A stretch of 64,000 nucleotides of DNA, taken from NCBI GenBank assembly GCA_963726665.1, contig CAVSDW010000019.1, positions 233,542-297,541 on the forward strand, read 5' to 3'. Position numbers and translations under genes: made by a program. The notes beneath the pieces are model-generated. The model was not told the DNA's origin, made no database searches, and saw nothing but the letters and a program-made list of their open reading frames with translations. Below are positions 15,921-26,739 of this stretch, one piece after another; position 1 is the first letter of the stretch; every line of letters begins with the position of its first letter. The DNA comes from RPQJ01 sp963726665 (GTDB lineage: Bacteria > Pseudomonadota > Gammaproteobacteria > Steroidobacterales > Steroidobacteraceae).

Positions 15921-17138
15921 ATGGCACAGGACCAGGCGATCGTCGCGAAACCGATGGCCGCGTTGCGCGAGTTCCTGAAGCTCGAGTCGGCGAGCGGCAT
16001 CCTGCTGGTGGTGGCCGGCGCGCTTGCGATGGTGGCGGCCAACACCCCGCTCGCCGACTGGTACGAAGCGCTGCTCGCGACGCATTTCAAGGTGCAGTTC
16101 GGCGTGCACGCGCTCGACAAGCCGCTGGTGGTCTGGGTCAACGACCTGCTGATGGCGATCTTCTTCCTGCTGGTCGGCCTCGAGATCAAGCGCGAGGTCG
16201 TCATGGGCGAGCTCTCGGACGCATCGCGGGTCGCGTTGCCCGCGATCGCGGCGCTCGGCGGCATGATCGTTCCCGCCGGCATCTACGCCGCCGTCAACTG
16301 GCACGACCCCGTGGGCATCACCGGCTGGGCGATTCCGTCGGCCACCGACATCGCCTTCGCGCTCGGCGTGCTGTCGCTCTTCGGCGAGCGCGTGCCGCTG
16401 GGGCTCAAGATCTTCCTGATGACGCTCGCGGTCCTCGACGACCTCGGCGCGATCGTAATCATCGCGATCTTCTACACGCATGACCTTTCCGTCGAGGCGT
16501 TGCTCTTCGCGGGCCTCGCCGTGGCGGCGCTCTTCGCGTTGAACAGGCTCGGCGTGCGTCGCATCGCACCGTACATCCTGGTGGGCGCGTTGCTGTGGTT
16601 CTGCGTGCTCAAGTCAGGCGTCCACGCCACGCTCGCGGGCGTGGTCACGGCGCTGTTCATTCCCGCACGCGACGCCGTGGACCCGGAGCACCCGCCGCTC
16701 AAGAGGCTCGAGCACTCGCTGCACCCCTGGGTCGCCTTCGGCATCCTGCCCGTCTTCGCATTCTCGAACGCAGGCGTGAACCTCGAAGGCCTCGGAATCA
16801 GGGACCTGCTGCACCCGATTCCGCTCGGCATCATGCTGGGGCTCTTCGTCGGCAAGCAGGCGGGCGTTTTTGCATTTGCCTGGGCCGCGGTGAAGCTCGG
16901 GATCGCCCGGCTGCCCTCCGGCGTCAAATTCACCCATGTGTACGGCGCCGCCATCCTCTGCGGCATCGGGTTCACCATGAGCCTCTTCATCGGCATGCTC
17001 GCCTTCGAGAACGCGGGCGGCGGCGAAGTGGTTCTCACCGACCGTCTGGGAATACTGGTCGGGTCGCTCGTCTCGGCGGTCGTGGGCTACGTCGTGCTGC
17101 ACTTCGTGCTGCCGCGGCCGCGCAGCACGAACCCCTAG
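15921..17138 (+). CDS. nhaA: Na+/H+ antiporter NhaA
   Basis: Exchanges internal sodium for external protons across the inner membrane. The 405-residue protein has about twelve helices and the NhaA signatures: LLVGLEIKREVVMGELSD, WAIPSATDIAFALGVLSLFG with the discontinuous helix IV region, the paired aspartates in LAVLDDLGAI (Na+/H+ binding), and a C-terminal GIGFTMSLFIGMLAF. A GGAGG ribosome site lies 11 bp before the chosen ATG; the frame is open farther upstream only in the shadow of comF. Confidence 0.95.
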   Translation: MAQDQAIVAKPMAALREFLKLESASGILLVVAGALAMVAANTPLADWYEALLATHFKVQFGVHALDKPLVVWVNDLLMAIFFLLVGLEIKREVVMGELSDASRVALPAIAALGGMIVPAGIYAAVNWHDPVGITGWAIPSATDIAFALGVLSLFGERVPLGLKIFLMTLAVLDDLGAIVIIAIFYTHDLSVEALLFAGLAVAALFALNRLGVRRIAPYILVGALLWFCVLKSGVHATLAGVVTALFIPARDAVDPEHPPLKRLEHSLHPWVAFGILPVFAFSNAGVNLEGLGIRDLLHPIPLGIMLGLFVGKQAGVFAFAWAAVKLGIARLPSGVKFTHVYGAAILCGIGFTMSLFIGMLAFENAGGGEVVLTDRLGILVGSLVSAVVGYVVLHFVLPRPRSTNP

Positions 17139-17162
17139 CTCGTCGACACGGTGCCCGCCCGC

Positions 17163-17288
17163 ATCCTGTTCCTGCTCGCGCGGAAACATGCTCGCGGAAC
17201 AGGATCCGGTCGGTCACTGCGCGGTAGCGGCCGGGCGTGGGGTCTGTTCCGGCGAGCATGTTTCCGGGCGAAGCCGGGACAGACCCCA
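17163..17288. repeat. composite palindromic repeat between nhaA and ubiA
   Basis: Two nested imperfect palindromes fill the convergent spacer. The first has arms ATCCTGTTCC and GGAACAGGAT about 23 bp apart. The second has arms TGGGGTCTGT and ACAGACCCCA about 31 bp apart. The inner segments, near GGAAACATGCTCGC and GCGAGCATGTTTCC, are also complementary to each other, so the whole element could fold as one large structure. The core differs from the GGGGACATTC repeats, though GGGGTCTGT-type palindromes are also REP-like. It likely marks the 3' ends of both transcripts. Confidence 0.65.
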
Positions 17289-17309
17289 GGCCCGGCCGCG
17301 CGGTGCCCC

Positions 17310-18224
17310 TCAGCGGGCAAACAGGTAGTCGAGGAGAATTCCCGCGAAGACCGCCAGCCCGAACAGGTTGTTGTTCAGGAAGGCGCGGAAGCAGCGATCC
17401 GGGTCCCGCGTGCGGATCAGCCACTGCTGATGGGCCGCAAGGCCCGCCGCGACCACGAGCCCGTACCAGTACCAGCGCCCGAGGCTGCACATCAGGCCGA
17501 CGCACGACAGGCCCGCGATCGCACCCGCCTGCAGGACCGCAACGATTCCGCGGTCCGCGCGCCCGAACAGGATCGCCGAGGAGCGGATGCCGATGAGGAG
17601 GTCGTCCTCGCGGTCGACCATCGCGTAGATCGTGTCGTATGCGGTGGTCCAGAGCACGACCGACGCGAACATGACCCAGGCGTGCGGAGGCACCGAGCCC
17701 GTCTGCGCGGCGAAGGCCATCGGCACGGACCAGCCGAATGCGGCGCCGAGGTAGACCTGCGGCAGGGAGAAGAAGCGCTTGAGGAATGGATAGGTCACGG
17801 CCAGCACGCCGCCGACCAGTGCCAGCACCTGCGTCGGCCGGTTGAGCGGGATGATGAGGGCCAGGGCAGCGAGCGCCAGCACAGCGAAGAGACCGAGCGC
17901 CTCGGCGGTCGAGACCGATTGCTTTGCCAGCGGCCGGTTCGCCGTGCGGCGCACGTGCGGGTCGAACTCGCGGTCGGCGAAATCGTTCATGACGCAGCCC
18001 GCCGAGCGCATGACGAACGTGCCGGTCACGAAGATCACGAACAGCCGCTCGTCGGGGTGACCGTCCGCAGCGACCCACAGCGCCCACAGCACCGGCCAGA
18101 GCAGCAGCCAGATGCCGATCGGGCGGTCGATGCGCATGAGGCGCGCGTACTCGCGCAGGCGCCGGAGGGCGGGTGAGTGCCCGGTGCTCCCGCCTTTCTC
18201 GTCGATGTCGGTCGCGTTGCCCAT
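17310..18224 (-). CDS. ubiA: 4-hydroxybenzoate octaprenyltransferase
   Basis: Attaches the polyprenyl chain to 4-hydroxybenzoate in ubiquinone synthesis. The 304-residue membrane protein has nine predicted helices and the two Asp-rich motifs of the family: NDFADREFDPHV near residue 80 and YDTIYAMVDREDD near residue 205, plus RTANRPLA after the first. It is divergent from nothing and lies just downstream of recG on the same strand, convergent with nhaA. Confidence 0.94.
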   Translation of the reverse strand: MGNATDIDEKGGSTGHSPALRRLREYARLMRIDRPIGIWLLLWPVLWALWVAADGHPDERLFVIFVTGTFVMRSAGCVMNDFADREFDPHVRRTANRPLAKQSVSTAEALGLFAVLALAALALIIPLNRPTQVLALVGGVLAVTYPFLKRFFSLPQVYLGAAFGWSVPMAFAAQTGSVPPHAWVMFASVVLWTTAYDTIYAMVDREDDLLIGIRSSAILFGRADRGIVAVLQAGAIAGLSCVGLMCSLGRWYWYGLVVAAGLAAHQQWLIRTRDPDRCFRAFLNNNLFGLAVFAGILLDYLFAR

Positions 18225-18243
18225 CGGAATCCTTGCCGGCCCG

Positions 18244-20343
<2,100 letters not shown>

Positions 20344-20352
20344 TCGATTGCG

Positions 20353-20733
20353 TCAGAGCGCCAGGACGGCGTCCATCTCGACGGCTGCCCCGCGCGGCAG
20401 TGAGGCGACGCCCACGGCGGCGCGAGCTGGATAGGGCTGCTGGAAGTACTCCGCCATCACGCGGTTGACCAGGGCGAAGTGCGCGAGGTCGGTCAGGAAC
20501 ACGTTCACCTTGACCACGTGCGACAGGTCGCCGCCCGACGCGATCGCCACCGCGCGCAGGTTGTCGAACACTCGACGCACCTGCGCCTCCATGTCGCCCG
20601 CGACGATCTCGCCGGTCTTCGGATCCAGCGGGATCTGGCCCGAGAGATACACGGTGCTGCCGGCCCGGACGGCCTGCGAGTAGGTGCCGATGGCCTGGGG
20701 TGCGTCTGCGGTCGAGATGGGCGTGCGGGTCAC
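20353..20733 (-). CDS. ridA: RidA family reactive enamine/imine deaminase
   Basis: Hydrolyses 2-aminoacrylate and related enamine/imine by-products of PLP enzymes. The 126-residue protein has QAIGTYSQAVRAGSTVYLSGQIPLDPKTG, the conserved arginine-containing segment PARAAVGVASLPRGA, and the C-terminal VEMDAVLAL. The start is the GTG heading VTRTPIST; a longer open frame extends into the repeat upstream and would have a non-family N-terminus. The spoT-ridA-recG order is common in gammaproteobacteria. Confidence 0.92.
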   Translation of the reverse strand: MTRTPISTADAPQAIGTYSQAVRAGSTVYLSGQIPLDPKTGEIVAGDMEAQVRRVFDNLRAVAIASGGDLSHVVKVNVFLTDLAHFALVNRVMAEYFQQPYPARAAVGVASLPRGAAVEMDAVLAL

Positions 20734-20750
20734 GGAGGGCTCCGGGGGTG

Positions 20751-20936
20751 AGCGGTTGGTGATCAGCGGTTCGCGGCTAGTGTAAGAGATAAGACAACGG
20801 CTCGTGATCAGCGATTGGCCGGCAGCGCAGGAGGAAGAGATCGGTTCGTGAGCAGTAGTCAGCGGCAAGTTCGGACGGCCAGCGGCCCCGTGGCCACACC
20901 CTCACTATCCGCCAACCGCTGATCACTGACCGCTTC
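20751..20936. repeat. heptamer-phased repeat, copy B (3' of spoT)
   Basis: The left arm reads AGCGGTT, GGTGATC, AGCGGTT, CGCGGCT, AGTG. Weaker direct copies follow at about 20796-20818 and 20850-20872. The right arm (20903-20934) is inverted, with the complement reading AGCGGTC, AGTGATC, AGCGGTT, GGCGGAT, AGTG. The element fills almost the whole gap between ridA and spoT and ends 6 bp before the spoT stop codon. Its arms could form a long imperfect hairpin. Confidence 0.75.
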
Positions 20937-20941
20937 CCTCC

Positions 20942-23095
20942 TCACGCCAGCGACCGGATCACCTTCAAGACTTCCGGCATGGCGCGGATCGCACGGATCA
21001 CGCGCGCGAGGTGCTTGCGGTCCTGCACGAGCAGTTCGAAGGTGAGCGACGAGCTGTCGCTGTCGCGCTCGATGAGCGAGACACGGTCGATGTTGGTCTG
21101 CGTGCCGGAGATCGCGGCGGCCACCTGGGCGAGCACGCCCATGCGGTTGGTGACCTCGGCCTTGATCTCGACGTGGAAGAGCTGGTTTACGGCCGGGCGC
21201 CATGCCACCGAGATCCACTTGTCCGGCTGCTTGCGGAACGTGGAGAGGTTGCCGCAGGCGTCGCGGTGGATCACGACGCCGCGTCCCGACGACAGGTTGG
21301 CGATGATGGGGTCGTTCGGGATCGGGAAACAGCAGCGCGCGTAGGTGACGACCAGGCCCTCGGTGCCTGCGATCGCGAGAGGCCCCGGTTGTACGTCGGG
21401 CGTTACGTCCGTGTCCGGCGGCAGCAGGCGCCGCGCCAGGAGTGGTGCCACGCGCTCACCCAGGCCGACCTTCTCGTACAGCTCCTCTTCGTTGCGAAGC
21501 CCGAGGTCGCGCACCACGGAGTCCACCGCCTCGGCCGGAATCTTGCGCAGGTTCAGGGAGAACTCCTCGAGCGACTGGTTCAGCAGGCGCTTGCCGAGGT
21601 CCACCGCCTCGGAGCGCTTGAGGTTCTTCAGGTACTGGCGAATCGAGGCGCGGGCCTTGGCGGTGACGACGAAGTTGATCCACGACGGATTCGGCGTCGC
21701 GCCCTTCGCGGAAATGATCTCCACCGTCTGGCCGTTCCTGAGCGGCGTGCGCAGTGGCACGAGGCGGCGGTCCACCTTGGCGGCAACGCAGCGGTTGCCC
21801 ACGTCCGTGTGGACGTCGTAGGCGAAGTCCACGCAGGTCGACCCGCGCGGCAGCCTGCGGATGTCGCCCCTGGGAGTGAACACGTAGACCTTGTCCGGGA
21901 ACAGGTCGACCTTGACGCTCTCGAGGAATTCCTCCGAGTTGCCGCCCTGCTGGATGTCGACCAGCTGCTGCAGCCATTCGCGCGCCCGGTCGCCGTAGGT
22001 GCCTGTCGATTCGTCGCCTTCCTTGTACTGCCAGTGGGCCGCGATGCCCGACTCGGCGACTTCGTGCATCGCCGTAGTCCGGATCTGCACCTCGATCGGC
22101 GTGCCGTTCGGCCCGAAGAGCGTGGTGTGCAGCGACTGGTAGCCGTTCGCGCGCGGGATGGCGATGTAGTCCTTGAACCGGCCGGGCATCGGCCGGTAGA
22201 CGCCGTGCACGATGCCGAGCGTGCGGTAGCAGGTGTCCTCGGAGTCCACCACGATGCGCACGCCGTACACGTCGACGATCTCGTTAAGGGACACCTTCTT
22301 GCGCCGCATCTTCTGGTAGATGCTGTAGGCGTCCTTCTCGCGGCCCTCGACGCGGCCCTCGACACCGGCCCTTGTGAGCGCCGTGCCGAGCGCGTCGCAG
22401 ATGTTGCCGACGAACTGCTTCTGGTTGCCCTTCGCCTTGCGGACGGCCGTCTCGATCACCTTGTAACGGCGCGGATAGAGCGACCTGAAGCCGAGGGCCT
22501 CGAGCTCGACCTTGATGGCGTGCATGCCGAGGCGGTTGGCGATGGGCGCGTAGATGTCGAGCGTCTCGCGGGCGATCGCCCGCCGCTTGGCGGGCGGCAT
22601 CGAGCCGAGCGTGCGCATGTTGTGGGTGCGGTCGGCGAGCTTGACCATGATGACGCGGATGTCGCGCACCATCGCGAGCAGCATCTTGCGGAAGCTCTCG
22701 GCCTGGGCTTCCTCGCGGCTCTTGAAATGGATCTGGTCGAGCTTGCTCACCCCGTCGACCAGTTCGGCGACTTCCTGGCCGAAGCGCAGCGTGATCTCGT
22801 CCTTGAGCGTCGGGGTGTCCTCCATGACGTCGTGGAGGATCGCCGCGATCAGGGTCTGCGAGTCGAGGCGAAGGTCGGCGAGCAGGTCGGCGACCGCGAC
22901 CGGATGGGTGATGTAGGGCTCGCCGGAGCGACGGCGCTGCCCCTGGTGCGCGCTGAAGGCGAAATCGTAGGCTTCCTGGACGCGCTCGACCTCAGCCGGG
23001 GGCAGGTAGCCCTCGAGCTTGGAGATCAGCTGGCTGATGCCGATGGACCGTCTTCCGTACGGCAGCAGGCTGCGCAGGGAAGACGTGACGTCCAT
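20942..23095 (-). CDS. spoT: bifunctional (p)ppGpp synthetase/hydrolase
   Basis: Makes and degrades the stringent-response alarmone (p)ppGpp. The 717-residue protein has an HD hydrolase domain (H64 in YITHPVAVADLL, HD at 88-89 in ILHDVMEDT), a synthetase domain with DVYGVRIVV and GYQSLHTTLFGPNG, then a TGS domain (VYVFTPRGDIRRLPRGST) and a C-terminal ACT domain. The intact HD residues mark it as SpoT and not RelA. It lies 21 bp downstream of rpoZ in the conserved gmk-rpoZ-spoT order. Confidence 0.95.
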   Translation of the reverse strand: MDVTSSLRSLLPYGRRSIGISQLISKLEGYLPPAEVERVQEAYDFAFSAHQGQRRRSGEPYITHPVAVADLLADLRLDSQTLIAAILHDVMEDTPTLKDEITLRFGQEVAELVDGVSKLDQIHFKSREEAQAESFRKMLLAMVRDIRVIMVKLADRTHNMRTLGSMPPAKRRAIARETLDIYAPIANRLGMHAIKVELEALGFRSLYPRRYKVIETAVRKAKGNQKQFVGNICDALGTALTRAGVEGRVEGREKDAYSIYQKMRRKKVSLNEIVDVYGVRIVVDSEDTCYRTLGIVHGVYRPMPGRFKDYIAIPRANGYQSLHTTLFGPNGTPIEVQIRTTAMHEVAESGIAAHWQYKEGDESTGTYGDRAREWLQQLVDIQQGGNSEEFLESVKVDLFPDKVYVFTPRGDIRRLPRGSTCVDFAYDVHTDVGNRCVAAKVDRRLVPLRTPLRNGQTVEIISAKGATPNPSWINFVVTAKARASIRQYLKNLKRSEAVDLGKRLLNQSLEEFSLNLRKIPAEAVDSVVRDLGLRNEEELYEKVGLGERVAPLLARRLLPPDTDVTPDVQPGPLAIAGTEGLVVTYARCCFPIPNDPIIANLSSGRGVVIHRDACGNLSTFRKQPDKWISVAWRPAVNQLFHVEIKAEVTNRMGVLAQVAAAISGTQTNIDRVSLIERDSDSSSLTFELLVQDRKHLARVIRAIRAMPEVLKVIRSLA

Positions 23096-23116
23096 GGCCA
23101 GGTTCCCGGGCCGGGA

Positions 23117-23395
23117 TCAGTCTCCCAGACCGATCTGCGGCGCGCGGAGTTCGCCCATGAACTCGGGCTCGGGCATGAACTCCTGCGGCGGCTGGTCGGG
23201 CTCCTCGAGTATCTCGAGGCCGACGTGACCGGCGGCCACCTCACGCAACGCAAGCACCGTCACCTTGTCGTTCTGCCATTCGAGCGTCGCTTCGGCGCCG
23301 TTCGCGAGCTTGCGCGCGCGCTTGGAGGCCACCAGCACGAGCTGGAACAGGTTCGGAACGTTCTGCAGGCAGTCTTCGACGGTAATGCGGGCCAT
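23117..23395 (-). CDS. rpoZ: RNA polymerase omega subunit
   Basis: Small subunit that helps assemble RNA polymerase and takes part in ppGpp binding. The 92-residue protein starts with MARITVEDCLQNVPNLFQLVLVA and includes ASKRARKLANG and VLALREVAAG, the conserved omega motifs. The C-terminal part is acidic and Pro-rich, as usual. It precedes spoT with a short gap. Confidence 0.95.
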   Translation of the reverse strand: MARITVEDCLQNVPNLFQLVLVASKRARKLANGAEATLEWQNDKVTVLALREVAAGHVGLEILEEPDQPPQEFMPEPEFMGELRAPQIGLGD

Positions 23396-23486
23396 GGGCG
23401 GTCTTTACGTATCAGTCGGGGACAAGGGGCGTGAGCATAACACAGGGACTGGAGCGACCTGGTGGAGAGCGGGCGTAACGGCAGAA

Positions 23487-23582
23487 AGCGGTTAATGATC
23501 AGCGGTTAGCGATTAATCAGGAATCGGAACGGCGGGCGCCACCACCCTCCTGCTAACCGCGAACCGCTAGTCACCAACCGCT
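23487..23582. repeat. heptamer-phased inverted repeat, copy C (covers the gmk 3' end)
   Basis: The left arm reads AGCGGTT, AATGATC, AGCGGTT, AGCGATT, AATC. The right arm is inverted, with the complement reading AGCGGTT, GGTGACT, AGCGGTT, CGCGGTT, AGCA. About 30 bp separate the arms. The last residues of gmk and its TAG stop codon lie inside the right arm, so the repeat provides the gene's end. Confidence 0.78.
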
Positions 23583-24220
23583 TCCCCGGCCGTCAGGCCG
23601 TCCGCCAGTTCCGCGAGCCCCGGCCGCCCGGCCTGCGACGCCTCGCCGCGGCCACGGATCACGTCCTGCAGCTCGCCAAGCGCCCGGTCGAAGTCGTCGT
23701 TCACCACCACGTAGTCGAATTCCCGCCAGTGGCCCATGTCCGAGGCCGCGTCCCGCAGCCGGCGCCGGATCACCTCTTCGGAATCGGTGCCGCGTCCCCG
23801 CAGCCTGCGCTCGAGTTCGGCTCGCGAGGGCGGGAGGATGAAGATCGACCGGCATTCGGGCAGCGCGTGTCGAACCTGCGCCGCGCCCTGCCAGTCGATC
23901 TCGAGGATCAGGTCCTGGCCGTCGGCGAGCGACTGTTCCACCTGCGCCTTCGAGGTGCCGTAGCTGTTGTCGAAAACCGTCGCGTGCTCGAGGAACCCGC
24001 CTCCTGCCGCCATCCGGTCGAATTCCTCGCGGGTGACGAAGAAATAGTCACGAGCGTGGACCTCGGTCGGGCGTCGGGGGCGGGTGGTGTAGGAGATCGA
24101 GAAGCGCAGCGCCGGCTCGCGCTCCATGAGCGCGCGCACCAGCGAGGTCTTGCCGGCGCCGGAGGGCGCGGCGATGACGAACAGGCGACCGCGGCCCGCG
24201 ATGTCAGTCAAGGCGGTCAC
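23567..24220 (-). CDS. gmk: guanylate kinase
   Basis: Phosphorylates GMP to GDP with ATP. The 217-residue protein has the P-loop APSGAGKTS at about residues 18-26, the GMP-binding SISYTTRPRRPTEVHARDYFFV, a YGTSKAQVE segment and the lid IRRRLRDAASDMGHWREFDYVVVND. The C-terminus beyond about residue 200 is not conserved; its last residues and stop codon come from the adjoining repeat, which suggests the repeat inserted into the 3' end and reset the stop. Confidence 0.95.
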   Translation of the reverse strand: MTALTDIAGRGRLFVIAAPSGAGKTSLVRALMEREPALRFSISYTTRPRRPTEVHARDYFFVTREEFDRMAAGGGFLEHATVFDNSYGTSKAQVEQSLADGQDLILEIDWQGAAQVRHALPECRSIFILPPSRAELERRLRGRGTDSEEVIRRRLRDAASDMGHWREFDYVVVNDDFDRALGELQDVIRGRGEASQAGRPGLAELADGLTAGEAVGD

Positions 24221-24226
24221 CCGGTT

Positions 24227-25096
24227 TCACTCGACGTTCTGCACCTGCTCGCGCATCTGCTCGATCAGGACCTTCATGTCAACGGCGGCCCGCGTCGTCT
24301 CGACGTCCTGCGACTTCGAGGAGAGCGTGTTCGCCTCGCGGTTGAGTTCCTGCATCAGGAAATCGAGGCGCCGGCCGGCGGGCTCCGTCGCGTCGAGCAC
24401 GCGCAGCGTCTCGGTGACGTGGCTCCCCAGTCGATCGAGTTCTTCCTCGACGTCCATCTTGTAGGCGAGCAGCACCAGTTCCTGTTCGAGGCGATCCGTG
24501 TCCACCTGCGTTCCAAGCTGGGCGACGCGCTCGGAGACCTTCGCGCGGATGCGCGCACTCACCTCCGGCAGGCGGGCCCGAACCAGCGCCACCCCTTCGA
24601 TGAGTCCCTCGCAGCGCTGACGCAGCAGTTCGTGGATGCGCGCACCCTCGCGCGCCCGCGAATCGTTCAATTCGGCGGCCGTCTCGCCGATGAGCGCGAG
24701 TGTCTCGCCCGCGACGGGCGCCAGGTCGCGCTCCGCCTCGCGGATCACGCCGGGCCAGCGCAGGATGTCGAGCGCGCTCATCGGCCCGGGGATGCCGCCG
24801 AGCATGCTGCCCACGTCGGCGGCGCGCCTGAGCAGCTGCTCGACCATCGGGCGGTTGAGTTCGAGTTGCGGCGCGGTCGCCGTGGTCGATCGCAGGTAGA
24901 GGCCCGCCTCCACCTTGCCGCGGCGCAGGTTGGCGCCGAGGAGCTGGCGCACGTCGCCCTCGAGGCCGCGCAGGTCCTCCGGCAGCCGAAGGGAGATCTC
25001 GAGGTAGCGGTGGTTGACCGTGCGCAGCTCGCAGGTCAGCGTGCCCCAGGGCCCCTGGCGCTCGCGTCGCGCAAAGCCCGTCATGCTGCGGATCAT
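24227..25096 (-). CDS. yicC: YicC family endoribonuclease-like protein
   Basis: A 289-residue member of the YicC family, reported in other bacteria to act as an RNase. It starts with MIRSMTGFARRE, the near-invariant family N-terminus, and contains TCELRTVNHRYLEISLRLPEDLR, then a C-terminal coiled-coil-rich part with GRRLDFLMQELNREANTLSSKS. The start follows the family; the frame extends upstream only by chance. It lies 6 bp upstream of gmk on the same strand and is divergent from the PP2C gene. Confidence 0.92.
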   Translation of the reverse strand: MIRSMTGFARRERQGPWGTLTCELRTVNHRYLEISLRLPEDLRGLEGDVRQLLGANLRRGKVEAGLYLRSTTATAPQLELNRPMVEQLLRRAADVGSMLGGIPGPMSALDILRWPGVIREAERDLAPVAGETLALIGETAAELNDSRAREGARIHELLRQRCEGLIEGVALVRARLPEVSARIRAKVSERVAQLGTQVDTDRLEQELVLLAYKMDVEEELDRLGSHVTETLRVLDATEPAGRRLDFLMQELNREANTLSSKSQDVETTRAAVDMKVLIEQMREQVQNVE

Positions 25097-25211
25097 GGAA
25101 GTTCCCGGGCGGAAATTCTTGGAAAGGCGACCGTCGGCCACGCGCGCGCCACTTACCGGGATGCTGCGCGGGATGTTATAAAACCGGCCAGAGTTTACAT
25201 TAGAAGCAGGC

Positions 25212-25973
25212 GTGCCGGAGCGACACTTGCACATCGAGCACGCGGATCTGAGCCTCCTCGGGAATCGCGAAGAAAACCAGGACCGGGTTGCGGTTGCGAT
25301 CGGCGACGGCGCCGCATTGCTCGCCGTGGTCGACGGCATGGGCGGGCATGCCGACGGCGCGCACGCCGCGGAGGCAGCCATACGATCGATGGTCGGCGAC
25401 TTCTGGGAAGCGAGCCGCCCGATCTTCGACCCCGAGGGATTCCTGCACCTCGCGGTCGGCCGCGCGCACGACGCAGTGGTCGCGCTCGGTCGGGGCTTGC
25501 CGCCGGAGATCCGGCCACGAGCCACCTGCGCCGCCTGCCTGGTGCAGGGATCGAGCGCCTACTGGGTGCACGTGGGGGACAGCCGCATCTACCAGCTGCG
25601 TGCGGGAACGGTCGTCGCGCGGACACGCGACCACAGCCACGTCGAGCTCCTGCTGCGCGCGGGCCGCATCACCGAGCGGCAGGCCCAGGACCATCCGATG
25701 CGCAACTACGTCGAGTGCTGCATCGGAGGCGACCCGGTGCTTCCCGAAATGTCGCTCAGCGGCCGCCACGTGCTGCGGTCCGGCGATGTCGTGGTGCTGT
25801 GTTCCGACGGGCTCTGGTCCGGGCTCACCGACGAGCAGATCGCCACGCTGAGCCAGGATCCGGAGCGCAACCTGCGCGAGACGCTCGCCGGGCTCGGTGA
25901 GCGCGCGCTGCTCGCGACGGCGCCATACGCCGACAACACGACCGCCGCGGCGATCCGCTGGCTCGGCAACTGA
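25212..25973 (+). CDS. PP2C family protein serine/threonine phosphatase
   Basis: A metal-dependent (Mn/Mg) Ser/Thr phosphatase of 253 residues. The family motifs are present in order: GNREENQDR near residue 17, VVDGMGGHADG near 40, WVHVGDSRIYQL near 118, HPMRNYVECCIGG, LCSDGLWSGL and the terminal YADNTTAAAI. The metal-binding aspartates are all kept. The start is GTG. No kinase gene is adjacent in the window, so its target is unknown. The 115-bp spacer to yicC has an AT-rich patch (GTTATAAAAC, TTTACATTAG) that may hold its promoter. Confidence 0.9.
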   Translation: MPERHLHIEHADLSLLGNREENQDRVAVAIGDGAALLAVVDGMGGHADGAHAAEAAIRSMVGDFWEASRPIFDPEGFLHLAVGRAHDAVVALGRGLPPEIRPRATCAACLVQGSSAYWVHVGDSRIYQLRAGTVVARTRDHSHVELLLRAGRITERQAQDHPMRNYVECCIGGDPVLPEMSLSGRHVLRSGDVVVLCSDGLWSGLTDEQIATLSQDPERNLRETLAGLGERALLATAPYADNTTAAAIRWLGN

Positions 25974-25989
25974 TTCCAGGAGATCGAAC

Positions 25990-26739
25990 GTGAGACCCAG
26001 CGGCCGATCGCCTGACCAGATGCGCGCCATTCGCATCACCCGGGGATTCACGCGTCACGCAGAAGGCTCGGTGCTGGTCGAGTTCGGCGACACGCGCGTG
26101 CTGGTGACCGCGAGCGTCGAGGACGGCGTGCCGTCTTTCATGCGCGGCAAGGGCGAAGGCTGGGTGACTGCCGAGTACGGCATGCTGCCGCGCGCGACGC
26201 ACACGCGCTCGGCCCGCGAGGCCGCGCGCGGCAAGCAAAGCGGTCGCACGCTGGAGATCCAGCGCCTGATCGGGCGGTCGCTGCGGGCGGCCGTGGACCA
26301 GCGCGCGCTCGGCGAGCGCACGATCACGCTCGACTGCGACGTGCTGCAGGCGGATGGCGGCACGCGCACCGCCGCCATCACGGGAGCCTACGTCGCACTG
26401 GTCGATGCGACCGACAGCCTGGTCCGCCGCCGCGCCATCGCGCGCAGCCCCCTGCATGGCCAGGTCGCGGCCGTCTCGGTGGGTATCGTGGGCGGAATCC
26501 CGGTGGTGGACCTCGACTACCTCGAGGACTCGGATGCCGAGACCGACATGAACGTGGTCATGAACAACGGCGGCGCGTTCATCGAAGTCCAGGGAACGGC
26601 CGAAGGTCACGCTTTCCGCAGGCATGAACTCGATGGGCTGCTGGATCTTGCATCCGCCGCCTGCCAGCAGCTCTTCCTGGTCCAGCTTGCCGCCCTGCAG
26701 GAGCCGCGGGCGGGCGCGTCCCCGGGGCCCGGCGCGTGA
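25990..26739 (+). CDS. rph: ribonuclease PH
   Basis: Phosphorolytic 3'-5' exoribonuclease that trims tRNA 3' ends. The 249-residue protein has RPSGRSPDQMRAIRITRGF at the N-terminus, WVTAEYGMLPRATHTRSAREA, LDCDVLQADGGTRTAAITG and VDLDYLEDSDAETDMNVVM, the phosphate- and metal-binding blocks. The start is GTG, preceded by an AGGAG site. Its stop overlaps the rdgB GTG start by 4 bp. Confidence 0.95.
   Translation: MRPSGRSPDQMRAIRITRGFTRHAEGSVLVEFGDTRVLVTASVEDGVPSFMRGKGEGWVTAEYGMLPRATHTRSAREAARGKQSGRTLEIQRLIGRSLRAAVDQRALGERTITLDCDVLQADGGTRTAAITGAYVALVDATDSLVRRRAIARSPLHGQVAAVSVGIVGGIPVVDLDYLEDSDAETDMNVVMNNGGAFIEVQGTAEGHAFRRHELDGLLDLASAACQQLFLVQLAALQEPRAGASPGPGA

Noticed and set aside
20734..20868. 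A longer RidA with 45 extra N-terminal residues
   Set aside because: The extension is encoded by the heptamer repeat and does not resemble the family N-terminus; the GTG start gives the normal 126-residue protein.
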